Below are positions 1 through 7,455 of a DNA stretch of 21,139 nt, in pieces. Both the position numbers and the translations under genes were made by a program. The notes under the pieces were generated by a model that worked only from the letters and a program-made list of their open reading frames with translations, was not told the DNA's origin and searched no databases. This DNA is from a virus. Location: the IMG/VR virus record IMGVR_UViG_3300005608_000027, positions 1-21,139 of that record; one strand, given 5' to 3'. Position 1 is the first letter of the stretch. Each line of letters begins with the position of its first letter.

Positions 1-109
1 GATGTCCAGATAAACAACGATTGACAATATAAGGAGGATAAGATTTCATATCCTCAGATAAATCTTCTTTTGTAAAGTTAACTGAATTCAACCAATCTTT
101 GAGTTCCAT
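1..109 (-). CDS. 62: Clamp loader small subunit gp62, N-terminal fragment
   Basis: The minus-strand frame opens with ATG at 107-109 and stays open to the window edge, giving 36 residues beginning MELKDWLNSVNFTKEDL. This resembles the start of cyanophage gp62 as I remember it, and the clamp gp45 and clamp loader gp44 lie just upstream. In T4, gp62 joins four gp44 subunits to load the gp45 clamp on DNA. The start codon shares one base with the stop of the preceding gene (TAATG), so translation is probably coupled. The rest of the gene lies outside the window. The assignment depends on a short stretch plus context. Confidence 0.75.
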   Translation of the reverse strand, partial: MELKDWLNSVNFTKEDLSEDMKSYPPYIVNRCLSGH

Positions 110-1173
110 TATCTAATAATCTCCATATTTTCTGTAGATCCCCAAATCTCAAGTTCAGTTCTTAATCTGTCTTCAGACTTAAGTTTTTCAAAACGCTTGG
201 ATGCTTTCTTCTTCCACCAGGTGATTGCTTCTTCTGATGTATGACGGAAGTCTCCAAGATAATATCTTTTCTTTTCTGTAAGAGACATAGCATGATCAAT
301 ACACTCATTGAACTGCTTTAGTTTGTCTTCATCCTTCAAAGAGTTTCTGATGATAGAAATCATTTTAACTTGAATCTTCAGTTTCTTTGATGACTTATCA
401 GCAGAAATCAAACGCTCACCACCGTTACGCTCGTTAAACCACCAGAAGAAGTCTCTAAACACATCATCATGAAATAGAGGTAAGAACTTACTCTCAGTGT
501 CTCCAATGTGCCTCAGAAAGGGTTTGAGTCCATCATACATCGATACACCCTTAGTTGTTCCATATAAAGATGTAGTCTCAAAGTATTTGAGATCTATCCC
601 ATACTTCTCATCAAACTGTTGCTTTAGTTCTTTAGAAGATGCTAGTAAGGCAAGAAGTTTTCCGCCCAAATAATTGAACCCGAAAGGTTGAGTAGGAACA
701 ATGTTAAAGCCCATAACGAAGTGAGCATTAATATCACTAAGAGACTTGACTTCACCAAAGTAGTTATTACGTGGTTTACTGTTGATTGTGGGAGAACCAA
801 ACCTAACAACACCAACAACTTTATTCGTGTTTGTTTCAACTACAATCCATTTATGTGTCCTACCAGGAATTGCTTCCTCAATAGGATTAGAAGCAGTCAA
901 ATTCAGTGTCTCAGAATAAAGCCACTGATTATACTTTGAACGACTTTTATTATCAGTATCAACAACATGAACTTCAAAATTCATGTCATTAGGATGCATA
1001 TCAAACTTATCAAACATATCCGAGTCTGCACCAAACCCCGGAAGATATCCTGATCTATTTTCTCCCCTATCTTCCTTAATGTGTCTTAGATAATCATCGA
1101 TACGATTGAACTGAGTATAATAATCAATAAATTTATCTGCGGCATAAACCGCATCACTCTCAGTTAATATCAT
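109..1173 (-). CDS. DruA/DUF4338-like or Mom-like protein (354 aa), inserted between gp44 and gp62
   Basis: Seen: a 354-aa protein with a central block of G-V-V-R-FGSP (residues 121-128), an R-N pair near 135, a hydrophobic MGFNIVP stretch (154-160), then YLGGKLLALL (168-177) and YGIDLKYFETTSLYGTTKG (191-209). This order of motifs (FGSP strand, N-F-x-I-x-P strand, L-rich helix, Y-G-x-x-L-x-x-F-E-T strand) recalls the DUF4338 domain of Druantia DruA and the GNAT-like fold of phage Mu Mom. The last 100 residues are lysine-rich and could bind nucleic acid. Its ATG overlaps the stop of the 50-aa ORF upstream (ATGA) and its TAA overlaps the gp62 ATG, so it is built into the replication operon. Family membership is inferred from memory of motifs; function (DNA modification or defence/counter-defence) is unproven. 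Confidence 0.5.
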   Translation of the reverse strand: MILTESDAVYAADKFIDYYTQFNRIDDYLRHIKEDRGENRSGYLPGFGADSDMFDKFDMHPNDMNFEVHVVDTDNKSRSKYNQWLYSETLNLTASNPIEEAIPGRTHKWIVVETNTNKVVGVVRFGSPTINSKPRNNYFGEVKSLSDINAHFVMGFNIVPTQPFGFNYLGGKLLALLASSKELKQQFDEKYGIDLKYFETTSLYGTTKGVSMYDGLKPFLRHIGDTESKFLPLFHDDVFRDFFWWFNERNGGERLISADKSSKKLKIQVKMISIIRNSLKDEDKLKQFNECIDHAMSLTEKKRYYLGDFRHTSEEAITWWKKKASKRFEKLKSEDRLRTELEIWGSTENMEIIR

Positions 1174-1322
1174 TTATAATGCTTATCTAGATAATTTAAA
1201 TTTTCGGAAAATCCACAATCACAATTGTATAAATTCTGAACTGCCTCGGGTGATAAAATTAACATACTCATGCATCCTAAACAAAATGCAATCATTATTT
1301 GATAAAGATTTTCGGCGTTCAT
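1170..1322 (-). CDS. Small ORF (50 aa) coupled between gp44 and the DruA-like gene
   Basis: ATG at 1320-1322 overlaps the gp44 TGA (ATGA), and the TGA at 1170-1172 overlaps the ATG of the next gene (again ATGA). The product starts MNAENLYQIMIAFCLGCMSM, with a hydrophobic N-terminal half (residues 8-24) and a polar C-terminal half carrying a C-D-C-G motif (residues 33-37 region). I do not recognise a family. The exact double overlap on both sides is the main argument that it is real; a chance frame would rarely fit both junctions. It may be a small membrane-associated protein or a translational coupler. Confidence 0.6.
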   Translation of the reverse strand: MNAENLYQIMIAFCLGCMSMLILSPEAVQNLYNCDCGFSENLNYLDKHYK

Positions 1323-2263
1323 TTGAATTCACACTCCACCATAATCTCAGTCAGACATGCAAGCAGATTTATTTCCTGATCCGCAACGAAGGCAATCTGA
1401 TACTGATACTTAGCAATGACAAGCACAGCAGCAGGAATACTAGAGTTTGCCAAGGATGTATAAAGAGCATCGTAAATACGACGCATGAGTACACCAGAAT
1501 CATTGTCCAAATTATCCACCACCCACTTCCGAACTTCAGGGAAGTTCTTTTGTTTAAGATTTTGTATAAGGTTGTTAACTTTGACATCAGAGAACGTAGC
1601 GAGGATTCCTGCATCAATAGCACCACCTGATGAGTAGCGTTGAATTTCATTTAGAACCCTACGCCAATCAGGAAAATGTTTATTGATTAATTCTACCAGG
1701 ACTTTATTATCATATTTAATACTCTCTTCATCCAAGATGGTTTTGACACGCTTGAAGAAAGATGCTGCAATTTCTTGTCGTTCCTTTCCTTTGATTCCAA
1801 ACTCGATGACGGCGCACCGAGAGTGAAGAGGTTCAACAATTTTGTTTTTATAGTTGCAGGTGAAGATGAATCTGCAGTTGCCACTAAACTCCTCAATAAA
1901 CGCCCGTAGGAGGAGTTGAACGTCGTTGGTGGTGTTATCTGCCTCATCAATGATGATGACTTTGTGTTTTGCAGTTGACGCAAGCGAAACGGTTGAAGCG
2001 AAGTTCTTCGCATTATTTCGGACGGTATCAAGGAATCGCCCCTCATCGGATCCATTGATGACATAATAGTCTACTCCAAGTTCAGTGCAAAGTGCTTTTG
2101 CAACTGTAGTTTTACCACATCCAGCAGGGCCTGCAAGAAGCAGGTTAGGCACTTCTCCTTTATCTAGGAAATCAAGAAAAGTTTTCTTGATATTGTCAGG
2201 GAGAATACACTCCTCAATTTTACGTGGGCGGTATTTTTCTACCCACAGAAACTCGTCGCGCAT
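1319..2263 (-). CDS. 44: Clamp loader large subunit gp44 (AAA+ ATPase)
   Basis: This 314-aa protein (T4 gp44 is 319 aa) has a full clamp-loader ATPase core: Walker A GPAGCGKT at 45-52, Walker B VIIIDEAD at 102-109, and the SRC motif at 148-150 that contributes the arginine finger. The N-terminus LWVEKYRPRKIEE is the typical loader opening. With gp62 it opens the gp45 clamp and loads it at primer-template junctions during phage DNA replication. The ATG at 2261-2263 lies inside the preceding gene (25-nt overlap). Downstream, gp62 is displaced by two intervening genes, unlike in T4 where 44 and 62 are adjacent. Confidence 0.95.
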   Translation of the reverse strand: MRDEFLWVEKYRPRKIEECILPDNIKKTFLDFLDKGEVPNLLLAGPAGCGKTTVAKALCTELGVDYYVINGSDEGRFLDTVRNNAKNFASTVSLASTAKHKVIIIDEADNTTNDVQLLLRAFIEEFSGNCRFIFTCNYKNKIVEPLHSRCAVIEFGIKGKERQEIAASFFKRVKTILDEESIKYDNKVLVELINKHFPDWRRVLNEIQRYSSGGAIDAGILATFSDVKVNNLIQNLKQKNFPEVRKWVVDNLDNDSGVLMRRIYDALYTSLANSSIPAAVLVIAKYQYQIAFVADQEINLLACLTEIMVECEFK

Positions 2264-2583
2264 AATATTGTTTTAGGAATAAACCAATAGGATACAGATT
2301 GCCAGTATTTTCCAAGCAAATATGCTTCGTAAAAATCCTGAATATCTTTCCAAGTATTGCGATAATCGCTAGGATAAATCGTAACACTCATAATACAGAA
2401 TACCACAACATGAAAGAAACTTCCAGCGGGGTGATGTCCTAATTGAAAACCAAGAAGTTTGGCTTCTTCATTAACACTAAACCCAAGATCAAAGTGAATG
2501 TGAAGTTGATCATGAAGTTTGGTGTCTTCACCTATTCCAGGTATCCAATTTTCTAAGAATTGAATATACGGATCAGGTTCCAT
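2239..2583 (-). CDS. Hypothetical protein (114 aa)
   Basis: I do not recognise this protein. The ATG at 2581-2583 gives MEPDPYIQFLENWIPGIGED; a TTG nine bases upstream would add only three residues. It is rich in aromatics and histidines, with an LHIHFDLGF stretch, a GHH near the middle and one hydrophobic segment (FFHVVVFCIMSVTIYP). It overlaps the preceding membrane-protein gene by 11 nt and the following gp44 by 25 nt, so it is part of the clamp/clamp-loader operon. The deep overlap with gp44 suggests translational coupling. Confidence 0.6.
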   Translation of the reverse strand: MEPDPYIQFLENWIPGIGEDTKLHDQLHIHFDLGFSVNEEAKLLGFQLGHHPAGSFFHVVVFCIMSVTIYPSDYRNTWKDIQDFYEAYLLGKYWQSVSYWFIPKTILCATSFCG

Positions 2584-2779
2584 AGTGTGCAAATAATTTA
2601 CTTATTCCAATAGTAACAAGAAAAGAGAGCATAACTACCATATCCCACATTTTGTTTTTAATAAAGAATGGGAGAGTAAGAAAATCAGCGACTAGATGCA
2701 CTATGACTCCTGCTAAAACACTTACATAAATCAAAGTAAAGTGAGAGCAGACAATCAAAATGCATCCAATCAACCGCAT
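2573..2779 (-). CDS. Small membrane protein (68 aa), DUF3307-like motif
   Basis: The chosen ATG at 2777-2779 follows the gp45 TAG by one base; an earlier start at 2812 would overlap gp45 by 32 nt. The protein is mostly two hydrophobic helices: about residues 3-27, and again about 44-60. Between them lies VHLVADFLTLPFFIKNK, which resembles the H-x3-D-F-x3-P pattern of DUF3307 membrane proteins. It is much shorter than typical members, so the match is tentative. It sits directly after the sliding clamp, with its 3' end overlapping the next gene by 11 nt. Its role in a replication operon is unknown. Confidence 0.6.
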   Translation of the reverse strand: MRLIGCILIVCSHFTLIYVSVLAGVIVHLVADFLTLPFFIKNKMWDMVVMLSFLVTIGISKLFAHYGT

Positions 2780-2780
2780 C

Positions 2781-3464
2781 CTACCCAAAAGTTGAGTCTG
2801 GTTCAAGTGCAATGTAGTAAGTCAGATCGTGATTTTTACTTGTGAAGCGAGACAGAAGTTTTTGCGAAACTACAACATCATATGTTCCAGGGAGAATCTT
2901 AATATTCTCCACTTTAAAGTTAAAGTTGAAAGTTCCATCCGTCTCACCAACAACTTCTTCGTGAGCATTAGAAGTATCGTTCTTCTTATCACGAACTACA
3001 AGTTTCACAACACCTGCTTCACCAACAGCAGAGATATCAGGAAGTTGGTAGACAGCAGCTGCTTTTAGAAGTTTCTCAAGAACAGTAGTAGTCAATTCAA
3101 AACTGACATCTTCACTAGGAAGTGAAATCTCTTTATCAGGAGGAGTAACAATAACAGATGGATCTGCAAAGAAATACTTAGAACGTGAGCGTCCTTCCTT
3201 GATCACTACATAACCATCATTTGCAAAGTCAAGTTCAGGTTTTTGGTGTAGACTCAAACCATTAAGGAATTGGTTGAGATCGTAGATTCCAAAATCGCGG
3301 GCAAACTCTTCATTAATGGTTGCTTCTGCGAGAATATTCTTCATCACACTAATAGTGCGAAGTTTACTACCCTCTTTGAACAGAATAGATTGGTTGATGG
3401 AAGAAAAGTTTTTGAGGAGAGAAAGGGTAGAATCAGACAGTTTCATAGGATTACGAATTTTCAT
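2781..3464 (-). CDS. 45: Sliding clamp gp45 (DNA polymerase processivity factor)
   Basis: The ATG at 3462-3464 gives a 227-aa protein (T4 gp45 is 228 aa). It begins MKIRNPMKLSDSTLSLLKNF, the usual clamp N-terminus, and is an alternating beta-alpha-beta sequence as expected for the two-domain clamp subunit. gp45 forms a trimeric ring that tethers the phage polymerase and, in T4, also activates late transcription through gp33 and gp55. The upstream gene ends at 3467, two bases before the ATG; a TTG overlapping that stop is a less likely start. Placement ahead of gp44 and gp62 supports the call. Confidence 0.93.
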   Translation of the reverse strand: MKIRNPMKLSDSTLSLLKNFSSINQSILFKEGSKLRTISVMKNILAEATINEEFARDFGIYDLNQFLNGLSLHQKPELDFANDGYVVIKEGRSRSKYFFADPSVIVTPPDKEISLPSEDVSFELTTTVLEKLLKAAAVYQLPDISAVGEAGVVKLVVRDKKNDTSNAHEEVVGETDGTFNFNFKVENIKILPGTYDVVVSQKLLSRFTSKNHDLTYYIALEPDSTFG

Positions 3465-3466
3465 TA

Positions 3467-3988
3467 TCAATAAGGGAAGTCAGAGTTGGTTGATTTGTAA
3501 TGATCATCAAAATGCAAGAGTAGCATAGCATAATGAATGACTTTAAGTAAATCTTTTTTATTTTTTCCATCTTTATCGCCATATCTACTTCCATACTTTA
3601 AAATATTTGCTTGACAGAAATTAGAAGCAAGATTTTTTACTTCCATCAAATCAATAGTTTGAATATCTTTGAATCCTCCTTCATTTCCAGTGTAGTGACT
3701 ACGATAAGTGCCACTAACATATTCATGAATATCCTTCAAAATAACATCTTCATTATATTTCCAACGTCCGTTATTGTTGTCTGGTGCATTTGGAAGATCT
3801 GGGATGTTAACAGTGTAATCCATAGTTGTTTCGTCTAGAGAAGCCCATTGAGACAATGCATCACTTGGAATTGCTGGGATAGCAATTGTGTCTTCACCTA
3901 ATCCACCAACAATTCCATCTTCAGTTGTAGAGTATCCATCTGCTTTCGTAGTCATAACATCATAAAGTAAACTCCAAGCATTAGTCAT
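3467..3988 (-). CDS. DUF3310-like (SaV-like) protein (173 aa)
   Basis: The ATG at 3986-3988 gives MTNAWSLLYDVMTTKADGYS; a TTG at 4015 would overlap the upstream AAA+ gene and is less likely. The C-terminal third contains SHY...IQTIDLM, NFCQANILKYGSRYG, and KKDLLKVIHYAMLLL, which matches the pattern of phage DUF3310 proteins (Y, then a helix ending in GNAIKYIxRxGKK, then DLxKAxxYL). The first 80 residues are acidic and low in pattern. DUF3310 function is not established; the family is common in phage replication regions. It lies 4 nt after the CobS-like gene and 2 nt before gp45. Confidence 0.6.
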   Translation of the reverse strand: MTNAWSLLYDVMTTKADGYSTTEDGIVGGLGEDTIAIPAIPSDALSQWASLDETTMDYTVNIPDLPNAPDNNNGRWKYNEDVILKDIHEYVSGTYRSHYTGNEGGFKDIQTIDLMEVKNLASNFCQANILKYGSRYGDKDGKNKKDLLKVIHYAMLLLHFDDHYKSTNSDFPY

Positions 3989-3992
3989 TTTA

Positions 3993-5081
3993 TCACTCAG
4001 CAGTATAAGTGTCAACGATATCCTCAGAGGGCATCACGAAATCAGCATCAACTTTATCATACAGTTCCAGGAATGCCTGCTTAGTTTCGTCATCAAAACG
4101 ATTCACGCAAACCTCAATTGCTTTTGCTTTGTCACCGAAAATATTGTATGCCTGAACAATATGAACCAAACGACGAGTGCTGATGATCTCCTCAATACCA
4201 CCATCATAGAAAGTCTTACGGATGATATCTGCCCAGTCTGCAAGACGCTTACAGAAAGTATCATCAGTGCAAAGTTTAGAGAGAATCTTAGTCTCAATAG
4301 CAGTGGTAGGATACTCTTGCTCAAAGGTGACGGGGAAACGCTCTAGAAACGCTTCGTTGAGCACGTTAGTTCCAATGAATCGTCCGTCGTCACTACCTTT
4401 ACCCTTAGTGTTGGCTGTGGCGACGACATTGAATCCACTTCGAGGAGAAACCCATCTTCCGATTTTTTTAAGGAAAACTCCTTTCCCTTCAAGGATAGAT
4501 TGGAGACAGAGAATTTTGTTAGAAGCGAGATCGAGTTCGTCAAGGAGCAATACAGCACCGCGTTCGAGTGCTTCGATGACTGGGCCATTGTGCCAGACGG
4601 TGTTGCCATCAATAAGGCGGAAACCGCCAATAAGATCATCTTCATCAGTTTCGATTGTAATGTTTACACGGATTAGTTCCCTTCCGAGTTGGGCACACGC
4701 TTGCTCAACCGAAAAAGTCTTGCCATTACCGGAGAGTCCCGTAATGAACGTTGGATAAAAAATACCGGACTGAATAATTTTTTTAATATCAGCGAAGTTA
4801 CCAAACTTGACGAAGGAATCATCTTTCTGAGGAATAAGATTTTGCTCAACTGCAGGCATAGCAGCAGGAGCAGTATAGGACGTTTCCAGATCTTCTACAG
4901 TCTCTTTAGTTACTTCCAAATTCCACTTACCACGTCCGACTTTGTAATCCGATAATTTGTTAGTGACAGTCTGATAGTTAGAACCGTTCATAGCACACCA
5001 TGCACGAACATCGGCTGCAGTGAACTCGATGCCATACAGTTCTTGAAGTGAGGTGCGAATGTACTCGGGGGACAGTGCCAT
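3993..5081 (-). CDS. cobS: CobS-like MoxR-family AAA+ ATPase (362 aa)
   Basis: The AAA+ core shows Walker A GLSGNGKT (115-122), Walker B VLLLDELD (177-184), a sensor I ATAN (221-224) and an arginine-finger context ERF (247-249). The GGFRLIDGNTVWHNGPVIEAL stretch before Walker B is typical of MoxR/CobS-type ATPases. In bacteria CobS works with CobT in cobalt insertion into the corrin ring; MoxR ATPases generally pair with VWA proteins to remodel targets. Cyanophage genomes commonly carry this gene under the CobS name. The VWA partner candidate is the gene just upstream (5281-7368). No chelatase subunit CobN is seen here, so cobalamin synthesis is an inference by name only. Confidence 0.85.
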   Translation of the reverse strand: MALSPEYIRTSLQELYGIEFTAADVRAWCAMNGSNYQTVTNKLSDYKVGRGKWNLEVTKETVEDLETSYTAPAAMPAVEQNLIPQKDDSFVKFGNFADIKKIIQSGIFYPTFITGLSGNGKTFSVEQACAQLGRELIRVNITIETDEDDLIGGFRLIDGNTVWHNGPVIEALERGAVLLLDELDLASNKILCLQSILEGKGVFLKKIGRWVSPRSGFNVVATANTKGKGSDDGRFIGTNVLNEAFLERFPVTFEQEYPTTAIETKILSKLCTDDTFCKRLADWADIIRKTFYDGGIEEIISTRRLVHIVQAYNIFGDKAKAIEVCVNRFDDETKQAFLELYDKVDADFVMPSEDIVDTYTAE

Positions 5082-5104
5082 GTGCTTTTGTTGTTTACCT
5101 GCTT

Positions 5105-5110
5105 ATTATA
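5105..5110 (-). promoter_or_regulatory. Possible -10 box upstream of the CobS-like gene
   Basis: On the minus strand a perfect TATAAT lies 24 nt before the ATG at 5081 and just after the terminator at 5117-5139. The -35 position falls in the terminator loop and does not match TTGACA. It could restart transcription of the cobS-45-44-62 operon after the terminator. Confidence 0.35.
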
Positions 5111-5116
5111 CACACA

Positions 5117-5139
5117 AAAAAGGGGGGCATGTACCCCCA
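5117..5139 (-). terminator. Rho-independent terminator after the 46-aa ORF
   Basis: The minus-strand transcript reads GGGGG, loop TACATG, CCCCCC, then six T. It starts five bases after the stop of the 46-aa ORF, closing the CobT-like unit and separating it from the CobS-like gene. Confidence 0.85.
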
Positions 5140-5143
5140 GTGT

Positions 5144-5284
5144 TCACTTTTCAAACCGTCTATACTTGAATTTCATTACTTGGAGCATCCATGCGTCAGT
5201 CAATTTCTTAGGGCCCTCCATAAGAACCTTGCGAACCCTGGGATCGGTTTCCATCTGAAGTGCAATTTCTTTCCAAGTCATCAT
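5144..5284 (-). CDS. Small ORF (46 aa) coupled to the CobT-like gene
   Basis: The ATG at 5282-5284 overlaps the TGA of the CobT-like gene (ATGA) and the frame ends TGA at 5144-5146, right before the terminator. The product starts MMTWKEIALQMETDPRVRKV and is basic at its end (KFKYRRFEK), with a predicted all-helical look. I do not recognise a family. The exact fit between an overlapping start and a terminator argues that it is a translated gene. It may be a partner or regulator of the VWA protein. Confidence 0.7.
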   Translation of the reverse strand: MMTWKEIALQMETDPRVRKVLMEGPKKLTDAWMLQVMKFKYRRFEK

Positions 5285-7368
5285 GCTACTAGAGAAATAA
5301 ATTCACCCAGGACTTTTTTATTTAGTTTCTTAGTCTTAAGACTTTTGGCGAAAGCAGACTTAATCTTTGCTTTTGATGCTCCATCGTCCACCTCAAACTC
5401 AACATCTTGAGCAAGAGCCGTGCATGAAAGTCCAAAGTATGCATCATATCCAGACTCACGGATCACAAATCCTTTCTCTTTCTTCCACTCATTCTGCAGT
5501 TTAATTAGTTCTTCACCATGATCATAATAAAGTTTAAGAAAATTATTAGCATCGCGAGGAGCAAGTAAACGAATGCCAACAAAGTTCACTTCAGGAAAAT
5601 TATCCTTAAGATTCTTCAGCATGACATCAGAGAATCCGTTGAAGTTTCCAGACTCAAACTTATACATGTTACCAGTCTTACGATCGCGTAGAATAGTTTT
5701 CCAGTGATCGTGTCTAGCCTCTCCAAGAAACTCAGCATTGTTCTCCCAGTACCTCTTAATCAATTTGTGACGATTGAGAGGACATGCTTCACCATCAGTC
5801 AGAACCACACATTGAACTTTCTGCAGTTTGTTTTCACGTTGAAACTTAGGAAGGATCTGATGAAGAGATACAAGTGCTTCATTCAAAGGAGTTCCTGACA
5901 GAGACATCTTCCTGCCCCAAGTATAGCAAGAACGATATACTCTAGTAAAACCTACAGCATGTCGCCAGACGTTGATCATCTGATGCTCTAGATCTTTGGC
6001 AGATACTTTGCTTGTAAGAATGTTGAGGAGATTGAAATCATCTGAAACACAAAGAAGATTTTCTTTCTTCTCGTAATGATCTAATAATTGATGTGGAAAA
6101 TTAATATCATGACTACTCCACTCATTAGTAAAAGCATATACATCAAAAGGAATACCAACTTTCTTACAGAACCACAGCAGGTTAAACATTTGCTTACAAG
6201 TATCCATCAGAGTGTATTGCATTGAACCACTCCAATCAAGCATAAAAACAAGTCCATGGTTCTTACCGTCCGCAAGAGTTGTTACCTTGCGGAAAAGATC
6301 TTCATTATACTTGTAGGTGTGAAGTTTGGTGCAGTCAAGAACACCAGTGCGAGAAGTTGTGGCACGGGCGTATGAGTCAGCCGCTTTCTTACACTCAAAC
6401 TCTTTTACCAGGTAATTGACTTCTTTCTGCGCTGAACGCTTGAACTGAATATATTCTTTGTCACACTCCTCAAAGATCCGCATATCCATTTCAAGTCCAG
6501 CACGTTCCTGACAATCAAAGACATGATCAACATATCGATGCACCAGATCGTTACTGACAATAATCGTATCCAGATTTACTTTCGGAACCTCAACATAAAC
6601 AGTTTCGATACCATCAGTCTGTGCTAGTTGTTCAATACTGTTAGAAAGAGAATCTGCAGTTTCAACTTCCGGTTCTACTTCTTGTTCAGAATTATCTTGC
6701 CCTCCATCATCAGGAACATCTTGAATGTTTCCCTGAGGTTTTGACTCCTCACTATCCTGCTCTTCTTGTTCCTCAGACGATTGTTCTTGAGACTTAGGTG
6801 CTTCTATATCTTGAGTTTCGTTATTGACTTCTTTCTTGCAATACTTGTAAAGTTCTTCTGCTGCCTCAGTAACATCCTCAAATGTCTCACAATCTCTAAT
6901 CATACGGACGATTGACATCTCTTCTTCAGAGAATTCAATATCTACAAAATTACCAATCTTAAAGTATAGATTTGTACGATCAGCAAGATTGAACTCATTG
7001 ACATCTTCATCAGAGATTTTGAAGAAATCATCATCACTCATCTGATTATATCCTCTGAAGAATGTCTTATGCATTCCAGGATACTTACGCTTCATTAACT
7101 TCTCAATACGAGCATCCTCAACAATATTGATAAAGGAGTGAGGAATACCCTTTGGTGGATCCACATCAGGAGTGAAGAGAGCATGTCCAACTTCATGTCC
7201 TACAAGAAGATCGTAAACAGTATTACTTGCACTCTCCCACATCGGAAGCGTCAGCACACGCTTATGAACATCAAACTGAGCAGTAGAAACCTTACGGTGC
7301 TCAACCACCAGATCCTCAGTGGCAAGAAGTTTGGCGAGTTGTGACTTGATTTCTTGTAGGACTGGCAT
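5281..7368 (-). CDS. cobT: CobT-like protein: HEXXH peptidase-like domain fused to VWA domain (695 aa)
   Basis: Domains in order: an N-terminal region with LLVGHEVGHALF (HEXXH at 58-62) followed by FINIVEDARIEKL (79-91), the layout of a zinc metallopeptidase; an acidic low-complexity linker (about 178-238, many E, Q, S); a helical part; and a C-terminal VWA domain with MIDAS DWSGS (378-382), GTPLNEA (492-498) and LTDGEA (523-528). VWA proteins of this type act as partners of MoxR/CobS ATPases, here encoded downstream. Cyanophage homologues are often labelled CobT or peptidase. The start ATG at 7366-7368 has an AAGGA ribosome site 6-8 nt upstream. Terminators flank the unit on both sides. Whether it cleaves proteins or assists metal insertion cannot be told from sequence. 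Confidence 0.85.
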   Translation of the reverse strand: MPVLQEIKSQLAKLLATEDLVVEHRKVSTAQFDVHKRVLTLPMWESASNTVYDLLVGHEVGHALFTPDVDPPKGIPHSFINIVEDARIEKLMKRKYPGMHKTFFRGYNQMSDDDFFKISDEDVNEFNLADRTNLYFKIGNFVDIEFSEEEMSIVRMIRDCETFEDVTEAAEELYKYCKKEVNNETQDIEAPKSQEQSSEEQEEQDSEESKPQGNIQDVPDDGGQDNSEQEVEPEVETADSLSNSIEQLAQTDGIETVYVEVPKVNLDTIIVSNDLVHRYVDHVFDCQERAGLEMDMRIFEECDKEYIQFKRSAQKEVNYLVKEFECKKAADSYARATTSRTGVLDCTKLHTYKYNEDLFRKVTTLADGKNHGLVFMLDWSGSMQYTLMDTCKQMFNLLWFCKKVGIPFDVYAFTNEWSSHDINFPHQLLDHYEKKENLLCVSDDFNLLNILTSKVSAKDLEHQMINVWRHAVGFTRVYRSCYTWGRKMSLSGTPLNEALVSLHQILPKFQRENKLQKVQCVVLTDGEACPLNRHKLIKRYWENNAEFLGEARHDHWKTILRDRKTGNMYKFESGNFNGFSDVMLKNLKDNFPEVNFVGIRLLAPRDANNFLKLYYDHGEELIKLQNEWKKEKGFVIRESGYDAYFGLSCTALAQDVEFEVDDGASKAKIKSAFAKSLKTKKLNKKVLGEFISLVA

Positions 7369-7400
7369 TGAATTCCTTTTGATGTACCTATAATACTAAA

Positions 7401-7420
7401 CCCCCACCTTTCGGTGGAGG
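7401..7420 (-). terminator. Hairpin terminator at end of the gp55-gp46 operon
   Basis: On the minus strand CCTCCACC, loop GAAA, GGTGGGGG forms an 8-bp stem (one T-G wobble) with a GNRA tetraloop, followed by TTTAG, a weak U-tract. It lies 35 nt after the 60-aa gene and just before the CobT-like gene, so it likely ends the upstream transcript. Confidence 0.75.
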
Positions 7421-7455
7421 CCCTCAGTGACAGTTTCTATAGTGTCTATGGTTGG

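Noticed and set aside
4222-4758. Plus-strand 178-aa frame
   Set aside because: Lies entirely inside the CobS-like ATPase gene on the other strand, whose motifs are clear; no recognisable domain.
5048-5410. Plus-strand 120-aa frame
   Set aside because: Crosses the terminator, the 46-aa ORF and the end of the CobT-like gene in antisense; no protein-like features.
3993-7368. Cobalamin biosynthesis module
   Set aside because: CobS/CobT names come from family resemblance; no CobN or corrin genes are seen and the HEXXH domain points elsewhere, so a metabolic pathway is not claimed.
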